A DNA stretch of 24,531 nt from Burkholderia sp. (GTDB lineage: Bacteria > Pseudomonadota > Gammaproteobacteria > Burkholderiales > Burkholderiaceae), in contig JAQGMD010000442.1 in NCBI GenBank assembly GCA_028292565.1, forward strand, positions 1 to 24,531, written 5' to 3'. The position numbers were made by a program, and so were the translations under genes. Below are positions 8,579 through 18,282 of the stretch, piece by piece. How positions within the stretch are numbered: the stretch's first letter is position 1; every line of letters begins with the position of its first letter. A model generated the notes under the pieces. That model was not told the DNA's origin and did not search any database. It saw only the letters and a program-made list of their open reading frames with translations.

Positions 8579-8999
8579 GACCTCCTTTCTCCCGAATGCG
8601 CATCGCGAAGCCACGTGCTCTACTCCTTCGCTCTTGCGGGCATAGGTACCTACAAACGTCCCGCGCGTCTTGCATGCCTGAGGCGTAGGTTGGGATCTGC
8701 GGCGCGCGCGAATCCCGACATCGGAGCGCACAACGGAGCCGTCAGTGGTACCGGGTCCGGCGTGTCGGGACTTGCATCCTCACCTGCATTTCCGGTATCC
8801 GGGCCGTCGCGCCGGCCGCAGTGCGAGCGCAAAAAAAACCCCGCCCGGAAACACATCAACTAAACCGCGCATCACGCAAAAAACCATCGAAATTCGATAC
8901 TTATTATTTTGCCAGCTAATCGCTACAGTGTAGTCAGCCGCAATGCTTAACGGATGCACGTTGCGGACCTACTCAAAATGTCAGGCTCGGACCTTACCT
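8579..8999. other. Intergenic leader between the two polysaccharide operons
   Basis: No convincing gene is present. The 5' two thirds are GC-rich and hold a 10-base palindrome TAGGTACCTA (8643-8652) and an A8 run (8831-8838). The last 120 bases are distinctly more AT-rich, as expected for a promoter. They contain two perfect inverted repeats, ATCGAA-A-TTCGAT (8886-8898) and CTACA-G-TGTAG (8923-8933). No hairpin followed by a T-run was found after the upstream stop codon. Confidence 0.6.
8886..8933 (+). promoter_or_regulatory. Candidate promoter/operator for second operon
   Basis: An AT-rich stretch precedes the dehydratase gene. A weak sigma70-like pair is TTATTA (8901-8906), a 17-base gap, then TACAGT (8924-8929). 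It is bracketed by two short perfect inverted repeats, ATCGAAATTCGAT (8886-8898) and CTACAGTGTAG (8923-8933), which could be binding sites for a dimeric regulator. The second overlaps the proposed -10. The match to consensus is modest, so the exact start site is uncertain. Confidence 0.3.
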
Positions 9000-11000
9000 A
9001 TGCAAGCTACAAGAAGCGCAACCAATCCCGCCGGGTTCAGCAAGAAATTAGTTTCCATGAATCGTTTTACAAAAGTCGGGTTGATGCTGGCCGCGGACCT
9101 GGTGTCGCTTCCGCTGTGCTTCATGGTGGCCATGCTGCTCCGGATCGGGAATTTTGACTTCGCGAGACCTTACTTGATTGCGCCGTACATACTCGCGGCA
9201 GTCGTCACGATCGCGGTGTTCGCGCTCACGGGTCTCTATGGCGCGATCATCCGCTTCATCGACCACTCGCTGCTCATCGTGGCGGGGATAGGGCTGGCCG
9301 CGGCGGTAATGTTCACCTATCTTCTTTCGTACTATTTCAATTACCAGGGGCTGCCGAGCAACGCCTTCATGATTTACTGGTTCATCGCGTTCTCGTACGC
9401 GGTGACGTCCCGACTGATTGCGCGTGCGCTGCTGCGCAACGGGAACGTGGGCAGGTGGCGCGACGCGGAGCATCTGGTGGCGATATATGGCGCCGGCGAA
9501 GCGGGCGCCAAGCTCGCGCTGGCGATGCGGGTGAGCGACAAGTACCGGCCCATCTGCTTTTTCGACGACAGGGCGGCGCTGGATAATCGCAACGTCGCAG
9601 GCCTGAAGGTATTCCATTCGGACCGCCTGGTTCCGACGGTCGAGCAGAGAAATATCGGATTGATCGTGATTGCGATTCCGTCGGCGACGACAGAGCAGCG
9701 CAGGGAAATCATGTGCCGGGCAAACAATTCAAGCGCACGGGTGAAGATACTCTGCAGCCTGGTGGAACTGGCGGACGAGGAAATTTCGACACGGTCCATC
9801 CGCGAGATCAAGATTGAGGATTTGCTGGGCCGCGAACCGATCAGGCCGATGATCGACCTCTTCGCCCGCTGTGTCCGCGCGCAGTGCATCCTGGTCACCG
9901 GCGCGGGCGGATCCATCGGCAGCGAACTGTGCCGGCAGATCATGACCCTCGCGCCGCAGGAGCTGCATCTGCTCGATCACTCCGAACATGCGCTCTATAA
10001 CATCGAGCGTGAGCTCACCATGCATTTTCCGCACGCGGTGATCCGGCCGCACCTCGGTTCCGTGTGCGATGCCGGGTTAGTCGAGCGGATCATGGGCGAA
10101 CACCGCATTGACACTGTCTATCATGCCGCTGCCTACAAGCATGTGCCGCTGGTGGAAGACAACATGGCCGAGGGCATACGCAACAATATCCACGGCGCGC
10201 AGGTGGTGGCGCGTGCCGCCGAAAAGTACGGAGTAAAAAGCTGTGTCCTGGTTTCCACGGATAAGGCGGTGCGCCCGACCAGCATCATGGGCGCCAGCAA
10301 ACGGGTTGCCGAACTCATCTTCCAGGCGGCTGCCATGCGGTCAGGTTCGCGCACCAGCTATTGCATGGTCCGGTTCGGCAACGTGCTCGGGTCGTCGGGT
10401 TCGGTAGTGCCTCTGTTCAAAGACCAGATCGAACGCGGCGGACCGATCACGATCACCCATCCCGACGTGGTGCGCTACTTCATGTCGATTGCCGAAGCGG
10501 CGCAACTGGTAATGCAGGCGGGCGCAATGGCGACCGGCGGCGATGTCTTTGTCATGGATATGGGCGAGCCGGTGAAGATCGTCGATCTTGCCCGCTCCAT
10601 GCTGGCGATGTGCGGCCTCAAGGAAAAGGATGCGAAGCACCCGGGCGGCGATATCGAGATCCAGTTCGTCGGCCTGCGTCCGGGCGAAAAACTCTACGAG
10701 GAAATGTTCGCCGGGAACGACGCCATTCCGAGCCAGCATCCGCGCATCATGACCACCACGGAGTACGTGATCGAGCCGGCGGTGCTGGATGAGCAACTGG
10801 CGCGGATGATGTCAGCCTGCGCTGCCAACGACAAAGCGCTGATCAGGTCGTTGATGCGCATGCTGGTACTTGGATATACGCCGAAACCGACGGACGCCTC
10901 AGTGCCGCAACAGGTAGTCGGGATGCATGGGGCTTACACCCCATCGCTACGGCCCCAGGCGTTCCTGGTCCACGACCGGCCGGTCCAGCAAACCAGTTAA
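9000..11000 (+). CDS. Membrane-bound UDP-HexNAc 4,6-dehydratase (WbpM/PglF/CapD family)
   Basis: Inner-membrane SDR enzyme that would convert UDP-GlcNAc (or its C4 epimer) to the 4-keto-6-deoxy sugar. It has four predicted transmembrane helices in about residues 27-140, a first Rossmann-like domain with GAGEAGAKLA near residue 163, and the catalytic SDR domain with TGAGGSIGSEL near residue 299. The family's altered Ser-Met-Lys triad is visible: VSTDKAV (Ser419/Thr420) and SIMGASKR (Met430, Lys434), where Met replaces the usual Tyr. The ATG at 9000 is preferred because the alignable KKLVSM-type stretch, equivalent to the one before the first helix in WbpM, lies upstream of the ATG at 9057. An ATG at 8943 has no ribosome binding site. 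It heads the second operon and probably supplies the DegT enzyme at 18283. Confidence 0.92.
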   Translation: MQATRSATNPAGFSKKLVSMNRFTKVGLMLAADLVSLPLCFMVAMLLRIGNFDFARPYLIAPYILAAVVTIAVFALTGLYGAIIRFIDHSLLIVAGIGLAAAVMFTYLLSYYFNYQGLPSNAFMIYWFIAFSYAVTSRLIARALLRNGNVGRWRDAEHLVAIYGAGEAGAKLALAMRVSDKYRPICFFDDRAALDNRNVAGLKVFHSDRLVPTVEQRNIGLIVIAIPSATTEQRREIMCRANNSSARVKILCSLVELADEEISTRSIREIKIEDLLGREPIRPMIDLFARCVRAQCILVTGAGGSIGSELCRQIMTLAPQELHLLDHSEHALYNIERELTMHFPHAVIRPHLGSVCDAGLVERIMGEHRIDTVYHAAAYKHVPLVEDNMAEGIRNNIHGAQVVARAAEKYGVKSCVLVSTDKAVRPTSIMGASKRVAELIFQAAAMRSGSRTSYCMVRFGNVLGSSGSVVPLFKDQIERGGPITITHPDVVRYFMSIAEAAQLVMQAGAMATGGDVFVMDMGEPVKIVDLARSMLAMCGLKEKDAKHPGGDIEIQFVGLRPGEKLYEEMFAGNDAIPSQHPRIMTTTEYVIEPAVLDEQLARMMSACAANDKALIRSLMRMLVLGYTPKPTDASVPQQVVGMHGAYTPSLRPQAFLVHDRPVQQTS

Positions 11001-11048
11001 CCAACCATTGATTTCCACCCGCATTCAACCCGACTTCCAAGGATACCT

Positions 11049-12440
11049 ATGCAATATTTTGATGAGCCACACGCACGTGAAAAAGGCACCCGCGGCGACC
11101 AGACCGGTGCCGTCGGCGACAGGAACCCGAAGCGTACGCTGGCGCAGCTCGTGTCCAGGCTGGAAGACCGCACCGCCGTGATCGGCATCATCGGCCTCGG
11201 CTATGTCGGCTTGCCGTTGACACTGCGTTACGCGCAGGTGGGCTTCAGGGTGATCGGTTTCGATATTGATCCCGACAAGGTATGCCGGCTGAACCATGGC
11301 CAGAGCTATATCGCGCACATTGCCGCCAAGTCGGTGGCGGATGCCTGTGCGGCGGGATTTGAAGCAACCACCGATTTCACCCGCGCGGCCGAGGCCGATG
11401 CACTCATCATTTGTGTGCCGACCCCGCTCAACGCCTACCGCGAACCGGACCTGAGTTTTATATTGAATACGGCGGACGCGCTGTCTCCCCATGTGCGCGA
11501 GGGCCAGGTCATTTCGCTTGAAAGCACAACCTATCCGGGCACGACCGATGAAGAGATCCAGCCGCGGCTCGAAGCGCGCGGCCTGGAGGTGGGCGAGGAC
11601 ATATTCCTGGTGTTTTCGCCGGAACGGGAAGATCCCGGCAATCCGGACTTCGACACCCGCAGCATTCCCAAAGTGGTGGGCGGGGCAACGCCGGCCTGCC
11701 AGCAAGCGGGGCTGGCGCTTTACAGCGCTGCGGTCGACCAGGTGGTGCCGGTCAGTTCGACGCGCACCGCCGAGCTCACCAAGCTGCTGGAAAACATCCA
11801 TCGCGCGGTCAATATCGGCCTGGTCAACGAGATGAAGATTATCGCCGACAAGATGGACATCGATATCTACGAAGTGATCAACGCGGCGGCCACCAAGCCG
11901 TTCGGGTTCACGCCGTATTACCCGGGTCCGGGCCTTGGCGGGCACTGCATCCCGATCGATCCGTTTTACCTGACCTGGAAGGCGCGCCAGTATGGTTTGC
12001 ATACGCGTTTCATTGAACTTGCGGGGGAGATCAACAATGACATGCCGCAATGGGTGCTCAACAAGGTCAGCGGCGCCCTGAACGACCGGGGGAGGTCGAT
12101 CAAGGGCAGCAAGGTGCTGGTGCTGGGCATTGCGTACAAAAAGAATGTGGACGACATGCGTGAATCACCGTCGGTCAAGCTGATGGAGATGCTGCGCGAC
12201 AAAGGGGCGGAAGTTGCCTATGCAGACCCGCACGTGCCGGTGTTCCCGAAGATGCGCGAACATCACTTCAACCTGGAGAGCACGCGCATCACGCCTGACA
12301 CGATCGCTTCTTATGACCTGGTGCTGCTGGCGACCAATCACAGCGCATTCGATTACGACCTGATCGCCAGGCACGCAAAAGTCATTGTTGACACCCGCGG
12401 CGTATATGTGGAACGCCGGCCGAACGTTGTGAAGTCTTAA
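11049..12440 (+). CDS. wbpA: UDP-N-acetyl-D-glucosamine 6-dehydrogenase (WbpA family)
   Basis: NAD-dependent nucleotide-sugar dehydrogenase of 463 residues that oxidises UDP-GlcNAc at C6 to UDP-GlcNAcA, the first step to UDP-ManNAc3NAcA. The N-terminal Rossmann domain has [10 protein letters not shown], the middle domain [11 protein letters not shown], and the catalytic cysteine is Cys300 in [20 protein letters not shown], the wording typical of WbpA/TviB rather than UDP-Glc dehydrogenase. The C-terminal domain has [17 protein letters not shown]. About 40 extra N-terminal residues precede the Rossmann fold and look unstructured. The gene begins 48 bases after the dehydratase and is followed by the wbpB homologue after 18 bases, as expected for the pathway order. 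Confidence 0.95.
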   Translation: MQYFDEPHAREKGTRGDQTGAVGDRNPKRTLAQLVSRLEDRTAVIGIIGLGYVGLPLTLRYAQVGFRVIGFDIDPDKVCRLNHGQSYIAHIAAKSVADACAAGFEATTDFTRAAEADALIICVPTPLNAYREPDLSFILNTADALSPHVREGQVISLESTTYPGTTDEEIQPRLEARGLEVGEDIFLVFSPEREDPGNPDFDTRSIPKVVGGATPACQQAGLALYSAAVDQVVPVSSTRTAELTKLLENIHRAVNIGLVNEMKIIADKMDIDIYEVINAAATKPFGFTPYYPGPGLGGHCIPIDPFYLTWKARQYGLHTRFIELAGEINNDMPQWVLNKVSGALNDRGRSIKGSKVLVLGIAYKKNVDDMRESPSVKLMEMLRDKGAEVAYADPHVPVFPKMREHHFNLESTRITPDTIASYDLVLLATNHSAFDYDLIARHAKVIVDTRGVYVERRPNVVKS

Positions 12441-12458
12441 AGTACGGGAAGACCATCC

Positions 12459-13520
12459 ATGCTCCAGTTTCCACCTGCTGTACTCGGTCGCAAGGTCCGG
12501 TTTGCGCTGGTCGGTTGCGGCCGCATTGCGAAGAATCATTTCAGCGCGCTCAAACATCATGAAGATCGCTGCGAACTGGCAGGCGTGTGCGACATAGATC
12601 GCCATGCACTCGAGGAGGCCGCCATCGAAACCGGCGCCAGGGCTTACACCAGCCTGAGCAACATGCTGGCTGACTGCAACGCCGACGCATTCGTCCTCAC
12701 CACGCCTTCCGGCCTGCATCCGCAGCAGGCGATCGAGGTGGCGCAGGCGGGCCGCCATGTGGTTACCGAAAAGCCGATGGCTACCCGCTGGGAGGATGGC
12801 AAGCGGATGGTGGCCGCGTGCGACGAGGCGAGGGTACGCCTGTTCGTGGTCAAGCAGAACCGTCGCAACGCCACACTGCAGTTGTTGAAGAAGGCGATAG
12901 AGGAAAAGCGCTTCGGCCGGATCAACATGGTCAACCTGAACGTGTTCTGGACCCGCCCGCAGGAGTACTACGACAGCGCAAAATGGCGCGGCACATGGGA
13001 ATACGACGGCGGCGCATTCATGAACCAGGCCAGCCACTATGTGGACTTGCTGGAATGGCTGATCGGCCCGGTGGAAAGCCTGCATGCGTATACCGCGACG
13101 CTGGAGCGCAATATCGAGGTTGAGGATACGGGCGTGCTGAGCCTGCGCTGGCGCAACGGCGCGCTGGGGTCGGTCAACGTCACCATGCTGACTTATCCTA
13201 AAAATCTCGAAGGCAGCATCACCATCCTCGGCGAGAAGGGCACCGTGAGGATCGGCGGTATGGCATTGAATGAAGTGCTCCATTGGGAATTCGCCGACAA
13301 GAACGAGGACGATGAGCGGGTCAAGGAGTCCAGTTACCAGATAAGCTCGGTGTACGGATTCGGGCATGCGCAGTATTACGACAATGTGGTCCGGGTGTTG
13401 CGCGGCGAAGCCGAGCCGGAGACCGATGGCCGGGAAGGGTTGAAGACGCTTGAAATCCTGATCGGCACCTACCTGTCCGCACGTGACGGCAAACGGGTAG
13501 CCATGCCGCTGGAGTATTGA
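12459..13520 (+). CDS. wbpB: UDP-GlcNAcA 3-dehydrogenase (WbpB/WlbA; Gfo/Idh/MocA family)
   Basis: Cytoplasmic oxidoreductase of 353 residues, predicted to oxidise C3 of UDP-GlcNAcA to the 3-keto sugar that WbpE then aminates. The Rossmann motif [11 protein letters not shown] lies at residues 18-28. The Gfo/Idh signature EKPMA is at residues 104-108, with Lys105 as the expected catalytic lysine. The second domain has [16 protein letters not shown] and [18 protein letters not shown], the latter with the expected His. Length matches WbpB/WlbA. It is one base away from the acetyltransferase gene, so the two are surely co-transcribed. In Pseudomonas the WbpB and WbpE reactions are coupled through cofactor recycling; the complete set here fits that. 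Confidence 0.94.
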   Translation: MLQFPPAVLGRKVRFALVGCGRIAKNHFSALKHHEDRCELAGVCDIDRHALEEAAIETGARAYTSLSNMLADCNADAFVLTTPSGLHPQQAIEVAQAGRHVVTEKPMATRWEDGKRMVAACDEARVRLFVVKQNRRNATLQLLKKAIEEKRFGRINMVNLNVFWTRPQEYYDSAKWRGTWEYDGGAFMNQASHYVDLLEWLIGPVESLHAYTATLERNIEVEDTGVLSLRWRNGALGSVNVTMLTYPKNLEGSITILGEKGTVRIGGMALNEVLHWEFADKNEDDERVKESSYQISSVYGFGHAQYYDNVVRVLRGEAEPETDGREGLKTLEILIGTYLSARDGKRVAMPLEY

Positions 13521-13521
13521 C

Positions 13522-14112
13522 ATGCAGGTTGCCATACACCCCAGTGCGATCGTCGACTGCGGCGCGCAACTCGGCGCCGGCACCCGCGTCTGGCATTTTT
13601 CCCATGTTTGCGCGGGCGCGCGAATCGGCGAAGCCTGCTCCCTGGGCCAGAACGTGTTCGTCGGCAATGATGTCGTGCTCGGCCGCAATGTGAAGGTCCA
13701 GAACAATGTGTCCATCTACGACGCGGTGACCATTGAGGACGACGTGTTCTGCGGCCCCAGCATGGTGTTTACCAACGTCTACAACCCGCGTTCGGCAGTG
13801 ACGCGCAAGAACGAGTATCGCAAGACCCTGATCCGGCGTGGCGCCACGCTGGGGGCCAACTCCACCGTGGTATGCGGCGTCACGGTGGGTGCATACGCAT
13901 TCGTCGGGGCTGGCGCAGTCGTTAACCGGGACGTGCCGGATTTCGCGCTGATGGCCGGCGTCCCCGCAAGGCGGATCGGATGGATCGGCCGCTACGGCGA
14001 ACGCCTCGACCTGCCGCAAACCGGGGACGGCGAAGCCCTGTGCGCCGGTTCCGGCGATCGTTATGTCCTGAAGTCAGGGACCTGTACGCTGCTCCCCAAA
14101 TTAGAACCATAA
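13522..14112 (+). CDS. wbpD: UDP-GlcNAc3NA N-acetyltransferase (WbpD/WlbB; left-handed beta-helix)
   Basis: Hexapeptide-repeat acetyltransferase of 196 residues, predicted to acetylate the 3-amino group of UDP-2-acetamido-3-amino-glucuronate using acetyl-CoA. The repeats run from about residue 4 ([19 protein letters not shown]) to about 150 in six-residue periods. The diagnostic loop [20 protein letters not shown] is followed by [11 protein letters not shown], as in WbpD/Wlb[17 protein letters not shown] closes the helix. The last 30 or so residues form a tail. It belongs to the WbpA-WbpB-WbpD-WbpE-WbpI pathway set and lies between the dehydrogenase and aminotransferase genes, the same order as Bordetella wlbA-wlbB-wlbC. 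Confidence 0.94.
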   Translation: MQVAIHPSAIVDCGAQLGAGTRVWHFSHVCAGARIGEACSLGQNVFVGNDVVLGRNVKVQNNVSIYDAVTIEDDVFCGPSMVFTNVYNPRSAVTRKNEYRKTLIRRGATLGANSTVVCGVTVGAYAFVGAGAVVNRDVPDFALMAGVPARRIGWIGRYGERLDLPQTGDGEALCAGSGDRYVLKSGTCTLLPKLEP

Positions 14113-14131
14113 CCATGGATACCCTGTGAAT

Positions 14132-15235
14132 ATGGAATTCATCGACCTCAAATCACAATACCAGGCGCTGCGCTCGGACATCGACAGGCGGATCCAGGAC
14201 GTGCTCGACCATGGCAATTACATCATGGGGCCCGAAGTGGCGGAGCTCGAGCGCAGGCTCGAGCTCTATACCGGAGCGCGGCATTGCATCACGGTGGCTT
14301 CCGGCACCGAAGCACTGCTGATTTCGCTGATGGCGATCGGCATCCGGCCCGGTGATGAAGTGATCACCACCCCGTTCTCGTTCGTTGCGACTGCGGAAGT
14401 GATCGTGTTGCTGGGCGCGATACCGGTGTACGTCGATATCGAACCGGATACCTGCAATATCGATGCCAGCCTGATCGAAGAGAAGATCACTTCCCGCACC
14501 CGCGCCATCATTCCGGTCTCGCTGTACGGCCAACCGGCCGACATGGACGAGATCAATGCCATCGCGCAACGGCATGGCCTGACGGTCATCGAAGATGCGG
14601 CGCAAAGTTTTGGCGCCACTTACAAGGGCAGGAAGAGCTGCAACCTGTCCGCCATCGGTTGCACCAGCTTTTTTCCGAGCAAGCCGCTCGGCTGCTATGG
14701 CGACGGAGGCGCGATATTCACCAGCGACGACGCGCTTGCCACGGCGATGCGCGAAATCCGGGTACATGGCCAGTCGCAGCGCTACGTGCATACGCGCGTC
14801 GGCGTCGGCGGCCGCATGGATACGCTGCAATGCGCAATCGTGCTGGCCAAGCTGGAGCGCTTCGAGTGGGAAATCGATCAGCGCATCGTCCTCGGCAATC
14901 ACTACAACCAGCTGCTCGGGGACCGGATCGAAAAAATCGCCCGGCGGCCGGACCGCACCAGCGTCTACGCGCAGTACACGGTGGCGGTCGATAACCGCGA
15001 GGTGGTCCGCTTCTACCTCGGTCAGCTGAAGATACCGACCGCGATCCACTACCCGGTTCCGATTCCGCTGCAGTCGGCTTATGCAGGCCCATGCACCGCT
15101 GCGCAGATCCCGGTCGCGGCAGAAATGGCGGGCCGGGTGCTGAGTTTGCCGATGGGGCCCTATCTTGACGTCAACTCACTGGCGGGCGTCGTCGATGCGG
15201 TGCTGGTCGCGACGGCGGCGGAGATTGCTACATGA
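14132..15235 (+). CDS. wbpE: UDP-2-acetamido-3-keto-glucuronate aminotransferase (WbpE/WlbC)
   Basis: PLP-dependent DegT-family enzyme that would transfer an amino group from glutamate to C3 of the keto-sugar made by WbpB. It starts MEFIDLKSQYQ, close to the WbpE N-terminus. It has GIRPGDEVITTPFSFVATAE, VIEDAAQSFGATYKGRKSCNL and the Schiff-base lysine Lys184 in FFPSKPLGCYGDGGAI, which matches WbpE almost word for word. SVYAQYTV and IHYPVPIPLQ are also WbpE-like. ATG 14132 is chosen by similarity. A GTG at 14126 would add two residues and has GGAT five bases upstream, so it is a real alternative. It follows wbpD after about 19 bases; the AsnB-like gene follows after 49. Confidence 0.94.
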   Translation: MEFIDLKSQYQALRSDIDRRIQDVLDHGNYIMGPEVAELERRLELYTGARHCITVASGTEALLISLMAIGIRPGDEVITTPFSFVATAEVIVLLGAIPVYVDIEPDTCNIDASLIEEKITSRTRAIIPVSLYGQPADMDEINAIAQRHGLTVIEDAAQSFGATYKGRKSCNLSAIGCTSFFPSKPLGCYGDGGAIFTSDDALATAMREIRVHGQSQRYVHTRVGVGGRMDTLQCAIVLAKLERFEWEIDQRIVLGNHYNQLLGDRIEKIARRPDRTSVYAQYTVAVDNREVVRFYLGQLKIPTAIHYPVPIPLQSAYAGPCTAAQIPVAAEMAGRVLSLPMGPYLDVNSLAGVVDAVLVATAAEIAT

Positions 15236-15284
15236 CAGGAATGGCCGCGCGACGAATAAATCCAACAGAAATGAGTGACATTCC

Positions 15285-17168
15285 ATGTGCGGAATCCTAG
15301 GCAAGATCGACCGGTCGCCCGGGGATATCTACAAGTACGATGCCTTGTTGAATGCATTCCGCGCCATCAAGTCCAGGGGGCCGGACAGCCATGGCAGCGA
15401 AACCTTCAATTGCTTTGGCCACTCGATATCGCTGATACACAGCCGCCTGTCTATCATCGATCTTTCCAAGCTCGGCCACCAGCCGATGCAGGACCAGGTT
15501 TCCGGATGGTGGATCACCTATAACGGTGAAATCTACAACTATGTCGAGGTGCGCGAGGAATTGATGGAGCTCGGCTGGACCTTCCGCTCCAGCAGCGACA
15601 CCGAAGTCCTGCTCAAGGCTTGGGCGCAATGGGGAATCGACGCCTTGCGGCGCTTCAACGGCATGTTCGCCCTTGCCGCTTTTCATCCGGGCTCCGGCCA
15701 GCTCTGGATGGTGCGTGACCGCTTCGGCGTGAAGCCGCTGGCATGGGCGCGCCTGCCGGACGACGGGATCGTCTTCTCGTCATCGGTGGCGGGCGTGGCC
15801 GATCGGGTCTCCAATGAGATCGACGTCGATTACTGTGCACGCGGCCTGCACTACAAGGTTTTTGAGACGGCGGGTTCGGGCTCGCCTTTCAAAAATGTAC
15901 GAACGGTGCCGCCGGGCGGCTGGGTCAAGGTGCAATTGTCGGAAGGCGAGACCAGGATCACGGAAGGGACATGGTACGACCTGGAGCGGGCGGTCGCGGC
16001 GCGCGAACACTCGGTGGCGCGGATGAGTGACCGGGAACTGCTGGAACAGTGCAACCATGTGCTCAGGGATGCGGTCCTGCTGCGGCTGCGCAGTGACGTG
16101 CCGGTGGCCGTTTCATTGAGCGGCGGGCTGGACTCGGCGACGGTGGCCTCGCTCGCCGCCGGCCATGAAGCCAGGCTGCGGGGATTCACCTACGGATCGC
16201 CGCTTGCGGCTGCGTCGGAAGGTCCGGTGGTCGATCATTTTGCGACGATGCACGGCATCGACGTCACCTATGTCTGGCCGCATTTCGACGAAAGGGCGCT
16301 CGCCGAGGCGCTGGAACGCACGATGACATTCCAGGAAGCGCCGTTTTCCGCGCTCAGCCTGGTCGCGCAGAACGAGGTCTACCGGCATGCGCGGCGCGAA
16401 TCATTCAAGGTGCTGCTGGGAGGGCAGGGAGGAGACGAAATCTTTGCCGGGTACCGGAAGTTCTTCCTGGTGGCGCTGCGGGAAGCGCGGCAAGCAAGCG
16501 AAACCGGAAACGTGGTGCGGTTCCTCTATTCCCTCGGCCTGATGCTGGCGCACGAAGCGAGCAATGCGCGCGAATACTGGCAGCATCTGCACCGCTATCG
16601 CGATAACAGCGGGCCGGGATTCCGCCTGCTCGACTGGCAGCCCGCGGCTGAAGATTTATGGGGCGGCGCCGATCTTTCCCTGTCGGGTCGACAGATCCAG
16701 GATATCCAGAAATGGAGCTTGCCGACCCTGCTGCGCTATGAAGACCGCAACTCGATGGGTCACGGCGTGGAGAGCCGATTGCCGTTCATGGATTACCGCC
16801 TGGTCGAGCTGGCGCTGGCATTGCCGGCGCGGCTGAAGATCAACAACGGCTATGGCAAGTGGGCGTTGCGCAAGATTACCGCCGGCGTGGTTCCGGATAC
16901 GATCCGCCTCAGCCGCAAGAAGCGCGGGTTCGATGTGACGCAGGATTGGGTTGAAAAAGGGATAGGCGCCGCCGTGCGCAGCCTCGTATTTGATCACCGC
17001 TCTGCATTGTCAGGCTATTTGCAGTCGGGGGTCGACCTGGATGGTCTGCTGTCCGACGCCGCACTGGCGCGCGACGGCAATCTGCTCGATGAAGCGCTGA
17101 TGCTCGCATGGCTGGTCCAGCCGGTTCGCCTTCCCGCCAGGACCGCCGCGTGGGAGGAGATGGCATGA
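15285..17168 (+). CDS. asnB: Glutamine-dependent amidotransferase (asparagine synthase AsnB family)
   Basis: Two-domain enzyme of 627 residues. The N-terminal Ntn glutaminase has the nucleophile Cys2 (MCGILGK), RGPDSHG, YNGEIYNY and SSDTEVLL. The C-terminal ATP-pyrophosphatase domain has the PP-loop SGGLDS (residues 279-284), GGQGGDEIFAGY, and the C-terminal GHGVESRLPFMDYR and KKRGFDV motifs. All catalytic elements are present. The fold is that of asparagine synthetase, but the position between wbpE and wbpI argues against a housekeeping role. AsnB-like proteins in O-antigen loci (such as P. aeruginosa WbpS and Bordetella wbm proteins) are thought to amidate uronic acids, so it probably converts a diacetamido-uronic acid carboxylate to a uronamide. 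It overlaps wbpI by four bases. Confidence 0.9.
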   Translation: MCGILGKIDRSPGDIYKYDALLNAFRAIKSRGPDSHGSETFNCFGHSISLIHSRLSIIDLSKLGHQPMQDQVSGWWITYNGEIYNYVEVREELMELGWTFRSSSDTEVLLKAWAQWGIDALRRFNGMFALAAFHPGSGQLWMVRDRFGVKPLAWARLPDDGIVFSSSVAGVADRVSNEIDVDYCARGLHYKVFETAGSGSPFKNVRTVPPGGWVKVQLSEGETRITEGTWYDLERAVAAREHSVARMSDRELLEQCNHVLRDAVLLRLRSDVPVAVSLSGGLDSATVASLAAGHEARLRGFTYGSPLAAASEGPVVDHFATMHGIDVTYVWPHFDERALAEALERTMTFQEAPFSALSLVAQNEVYRHARRESFKVLLGGQGGDEIFAGYRKFFLVALREARQASETGNVVRFLYSLGLMLAHEASNAREYWQHLHRYRDNSGPGFRLLDWQPAAEDLWGGADLSLSGRQIQDIQKWSLPTLLRYEDRNSMGHGVESRLPFMDYRLVELALALPARLKINNGYGKWALRKITAGVVPDTIRLSRKKRGFDVTQDWVEKGIGAAVRSLVFDHRSALSGYLQSGVDLDGLLSDAALARDGNLLDEALMLAWLVQPVRLPARTAAWEEMA

Positions 17169-18247
17169 ATATCTTTACCGTAGTCGGCGCCCGGCCGCAA
17201 TTCATCAAGGCGGCTGTGGTGAGCCACGCCATGCAAAGAGTTCCGGACATGCGGGAGACTCTGCTGCATACCGGGCAGCACTTCGACGCGAACATGTCGA
17301 CGGTGTTTTTCGATGAACTGGGCATACCCACGCCGGAATTCAATCTCGATATCCATGGCGGACACCACGGTGATATGACGGGCCGCATGCTGGAGGGGAT
17401 CGAGCGCATGCTGCTCGCCCATCGTCCGGACATGGTATTGATATATGGCGATACCAATTCAACGATCGCCGGTGCGCTGGCTGCGGCAAAACTGCATATC
17501 CCGGTGGCGCATGTGGAGGCCGGTCTGCGTTCCTACAACCGGCGCATGCCGGAAGAAATCAACCGGGTGCTTGCCGATCACGCGTCCGACCTGTTGTTCG
17601 CGCCTACGCAGACCGCCGTGCGCAATCTCGCGCAGGAAGGCATCACCGGCGACAAGGTACTCCTCACCGGCGATGTGATGTACGACGCAGCCCTGCATTT
17701 CAAGGAGATCGCGTTTGCCCGCTCCGCCATCCTCAGGCGCCTGGATCTCTCCGACCGGCCTTATGTGCTGTGCACGATACACCGGGCCGAGAACACCGAT
17801 GATCTCGCGCGCCTGCGCAACATCTTCACCGCGCTCGATATGCTGGCGAGGGAAATCCATGTCGTATTGCCGATGCATCCCCGCACAGTGGCCGTGTTGG
17901 CGAAGGCCGGCTTCGATCACTCATTCCATCGCAATCTGCAGATGATAGAACCGATCGGCTATCTTGACATGGTACGCCTCGAATCGTCTGCCGCATTGAT
18001 CGTGACCGACTCCGGCGGCGTACAGAAAGAAGCGTTCTTCCAGCGGGTGCCCTGTGTCACGTTGCGCGATGAGACGGAATGGGTGGAGCTGGTGGAAGCC
18101 GGTTGGAACCGGCTGGCGCCGCCTAAGAATCCGCAACTGGTGCTGGACGCGATGCGCGACGCAATCGGCACCGACGGCGAGAATCTGCCTCTTTATGGAA
18201 CGGGTGATGCGGCGCTGAACATCGTGCGCGCGCTGAATGCTGCCTGA
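17165..18247 (+). CDS. wbpI: UDP-GlcNAc3NAcA 2-epimerase (WbpI/WlbD; WecB-like)
   Basis: Non-hydrolysing nucleotide-sugar 2-epimerase of 360 residues, predicted to convert UDP-GlcNAc3NAcA to UDP-ManNAc3NAcA, the last step of the pathway. It has [14 protein letters not shown] at the N-terminus, [48 protein letters not shown] and [12 protein letters not shown], all hallmarks of the WecB/WbpI fold. Start ATG 17165 is supported by GGAGG-type bases a few nucleotides upstream, the four-base overlap with asnB, and the conserved N-terminus. Reading the frame back to 17108 adds 19 residues without homology. WecB (UDP-GlcNAc 2-epimerase) is the alternative, but the full set of WbpA, B, D and E genes alongside favours WbpI. 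Confidence 0.92.
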   Translation: MNIFTVVGARPQFIKAAVVSHAMQRVPDMRETLLHTGQHFDANMSTVFFDELGIPTPEFNLDIHGGHHGDMTGRMLEGIERMLLAHRPDMVLIYGDTNSTIAGALAAAKLHIPVAHVEAGLRSYNRRMPEEINRVLADHASDLLFAPTQTAVRNLAQEGITGDKVLLTGDVMYDAALHFKEIAFARSAILRRLDLSDRPYVLCTIHRAENTDDLARLRNIFTALDMLAREIHVVLPMHPRTVAVLAKAGFDHSFHRNLQMIEPIGYLDMVRLESSAALIVTDSGGVQKEAFFQRVPCVTLRDETEWVELVEAGWNRLAPPKNPQLVLDAMRDAIGTDGENLPLYGTGDAALNIVRALNAA

Positions 18248-18282
18248 ATACCGACAATCCTAAGCTGTCACGGAGAGATGCC

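Noticed and set aside
7037..8731. Open frame of 564 codons on the - strand
   Set aside because: It runs antisense through the DegT and WbuB-like genes, which have clear family motifs. The product is rich in His, Arg, Pro and Gln without recognisable domains, typical of an antisense shadow in GC-rich DNA.
8831..8838. A8 run next to GC-rich bases, a possible terminator for the - strand
   Set aside because: No stable hairpin lies directly before the T-run as read on the - strand, and no - strand gene ends there.
8943..8999. Earlier ATG for the membrane dehydratase
   Set aside because: No ribosome binding site, and the added residues are Cys-rich without family similarity; ATG 9000 already includes the alignable stretch before the first helix.
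12165..13715. Open frame of 516 codons on the - strand
   Set aside because: Antisense to wbpB and parts of wbpA and wbpD, whose motifs are all intact; no domain is seen in the antisense product.
17108..17164. Upstream extension of the wbpI frame
   Set aside because: It lies within the asnB coding region and adds residues before the conserved epimerase N-terminus; ATG 17165 has a good ribosome binding site.
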